A DNA stretch of 6,129 nucleotides, from contig DASPTB010000268.1 in the NCBI GenBank assembly GCA_035623615.1, forward strand, positions 1-6,129, in the 5' to 3' direction. Numbering within the stretch: position 1 is the first letter of the stretch; each line of letters opens with the position of its first letter. The notes below the pieces were generated by a model. The model was not told the origin of the DNA and ran no database searches. It worked only from the letters and a program-made list of their open reading frames with translations. Position numbers and translations under genes: made by a program. Origin of the DNA: DASPTB01 sp035623615. GTDB taxonomy: Bacteria > Actinomycetota > UBA4738. Below are positions 4,746 to 6,129 of this stretch, piece after piece.

Positions 4746-6129
4746 CGGCCGAAGATCAGGTCACTTCGCGCCGGCGGCGCGTACGTGATCCGGACCTCCC
4801 CCAACTCCGCGATGTGCCCGCTTCCGGAGCCCCACCGCACCGCCGCGTACGCGGCACCGGGAAGGACCTCCTGCACGTCGTCGATCGTGTAGACGTACGG
4901 CGTCCAGTCACCCGGCGCCGCGGCGGCACCGCCGTTGAGCGTCACGTCGCGCGACGGCACCACCTTCCAGGTGCGCCCGTCCACCGAGACGAGGAACTGG
5001 AAGTGCAGGACCCGGGGCAGCGCCACGCCCTCCACGCCGCTCACGTGGCCGCGACGCTGGATCACGTCGCTGGAGGGCAGGTCTCCGGGACTCGGGCCGT
5101 AGAACCCAACGGCCTCGAGGGTGCGCATGCCGGGGACCCGCCAGGCGATCCGGCCCGGCGCGCCCTCGGGCGAGCCGATCCGCGAGGCGTCGCCGTCGAA
5201 CAGCGATGCCCTGCCCGTGCGGATGCTGAGGCCGGGACTGTGGCTCCACGCCATCCCGAGCGACCGAAGAGGATCGTCGAACGTTCGCAGACGCAGTTCG
5301 AACGCAGCGGAGGGCGGCCCGGCCACACCGTTCGGATTGATCGCGACGGCCCGGTACCACACGTCCGCTCCACCGGGAGCGCCGCGGTCGAGCCACGGCT
5401 CCCCGGCGACGGCGTGGACCCTGCCGACGGTCACCCACGGCCCACCGGCTCCGGCCGCGGATCGCTGAACCTCGTAGGAAGCGGCCGCCGCCGACCCCAC
5501 CCACTCGACGAGGTTGCCAAGGGGCAGGTGCTCCACGCTCGTCACGCGCGGGGCCGCCGGGACGGGAAACGGCGGCACCGGCAGCCCCGACATGGCGAAC
5601 GCGTGATCCCGCAGCTCATCCACCAGGCGCCGGTCGGAATCGGGGGCGACCACGGGCGAGGAGCCCCCGACGTCCCGGTCGTCTCCCGGCACGTGCACCT
5701 GGAAACCGTCGTAGTGCTGCTCGTAGCCGAAGTCGTCGTTCAATCCGTCCAGGGCCCAATAGAGGTCGCCGCCGAGCGCCGCGGCCGACTGCGCCGCCGC
5801 GAGAAACCCCGGAAGGGCCCCGGGGTCGTTCCACGCGTACTCTCCGACGACGAAGACCTTGTGGGCGGCGGCCACCGTGCGCGCGTCCGACCGGAGCCTC
5901 GCGGTGTCCAGCGGATAGAAATGGTCGGAGAACAGGTCGACGTCCGGCAGGTCGAGGTCGGGGCGGTGGATGCCGGCGTAGCCGTCCTCGATGAGATGGC
6001 GCGGGTCGATCGACCTGATGTACGCCGAGATCCGGCTCGTCCAGCTCCGCGGCGGCCGGATCTCGTTGCCGGTCTCCCACGCGAGGATCGTCGGGTTGTC
6101 CTTGTTCGCGACGCCCGTATACACGTTGA
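4730..6129 (-). CDS. GH5-like glycoside hydrolase (beta-mannanase/cellulase type), C-terminal part, with FN3 and beta-sandwich-like domains
   Basis: About 465 residues are visible and the frame is open through the right edge, so the N-terminus, any signal peptide and the first barrel strands are missing. Numbering from the GTG codon at 6124, GVANKDNPTILAWETGNEI carries the acid/base Glu21 in the NE motif. SDHFYPLD gives the His-x-Tyr of strand 6, VVGEYAW the nucleophile Glu95, and LYWALDG the strand-8 Trp123. DGFQVHVPGDD follows, a tail I recall from GH5 mannanase-like proteins. Residues about 187-280 look like a fibronectin type III domain (WYRAVAINPNGVAGPPS). Residues about 281-450 form a Gly- and aromatic-rich region with predicted strands (LHFQFLVSVDGRTWKVV), possibly a galactose-binding-like or carbohydrate-binding sandwich. 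It is likely secreted and cuts a beta-linked polysaccharide such as mannan or glucan; substrate and subfamily are not decided. The stop lies inside the convergent methyltransferase gene. Confidence 0.9.
   Translation of the reverse strand, partial: NVYTGVANKDNPTILAWETGNEIRPPRSWTSRISAYIRSIDPRHLIEDGYAGIHRPDLDLPDVDLFSDHFYPLDTARLRSDARTVAAAHKVFVVGEYAWNDPGALPGFLAAAQSAAALGGDLYWALDGLNDDFGYEQHYDGFQVHVPGDDRDVGGSSPVVAPDSDRRLVDELRDHAFAMSGLPVPPFPVPAAPRVTSVEHLPLGNLVEWVGSAAAASYEVQRSAAGAGGPWVTVGRVHAVAGEPWLDRGAPGGADVWYRAVAINPNGVAGPPSAAFELRLRTFDDPLRSLGMAWSHSPGLSIRTGRASLFDGDASRIGSPEGAPGRIAWRVPGMRTLEAVGFYGPSPGDLPSSDVIQRRGHVSGVEGVALPRVLHFQFLVSVDGRTWKVVPSRDVTLNGGAAAAPGDWTPYVYTIDDVQEVLPGAAYAAVRWGSGSGHIAELGEVRITYAPPARSDLIFGRQPAL

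Noticed and set aside
4767..4781. Hairpin CGCGCC-GGC-GGCGCG as a terminator after the methyltransferase gene
   Set aside because: Six-base stem with no T-run after it, inside glycoside hydrolase coding sequence; such stems are frequent by chance in DNA this GC-rich.

Overview
The window is a GC-rich, gene-dense stretch of bacterial chromosome. Its frequent GTG starts, 4-nt stop/start overlaps and ECF sigma factor paired with a membrane protein suggest a soil or aquatic actinobacterium (Actinomycetota, perhaps a Thermoleophilia-like lineage). A high-GC Chloroflexota cannot be excluded, because there is no rRNA or other phylogenetic marker. I see no tRNA, rRNA, CRISPR array, insertion sequence or phage gene, and no gene-free stretch longer than about 100 bases.

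Layout. (1) Positions 1-824, minus strand: an ECF-type sigma factor followed, with an ATGA overlap, by a single-pass membrane protein that is probably its anti-sigma partner and runs off the left edge. (2) Positions 825-885: a 61-bp divergent intergenic region. (3) Positions 886-1686, plus strand: a nitrilase-superfamily amidase with a complete Glu-Lys-Cys triad, closest in motifs to NIT1 (deaminated glutathione amidase). (4) Positions 1788-4745, plus strand: a tightly packed four-gene set. It encodes a 94-aa ABM-like alpha/beta-barrel protein, a flavin monooxygenase of the 4-hydroxybenzoate hydroxylase (PobA) family, a two-module glyoxalase-like (VOC) protein and a class I SAM-dependent methyltransferase. 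The last two junctions are GTGA overlaps, and the first could be a CTGA overlap if the flavoprotein uses a CTG start. (5) Positions 4730-6129, minus strand: the C-terminal part of a GH5-like glycoside hydrolase with a fibronectin type III domain and a C-terminal beta-sandwich-like region. It is convergent with the methyltransferase gene, and the two coding ends overlap by 16 bp.

How it may work together. The sigma/membrane-protein pair looks like a self-contained signalling unit. The four-gene set is the most interesting part. An FAD hydroxylase related to PobA but altered at substrate-pocket positions, an ABM-like protein, a VOC protein and a methyltransferase in one translationally coupled unit suggest a small pathway that hydroxylates and then methylates or rearranges an aromatic acid. 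The substrate is not identifiable from sequence. The glycoside hydrolase is probably unrelated polysaccharide-degrading machinery.
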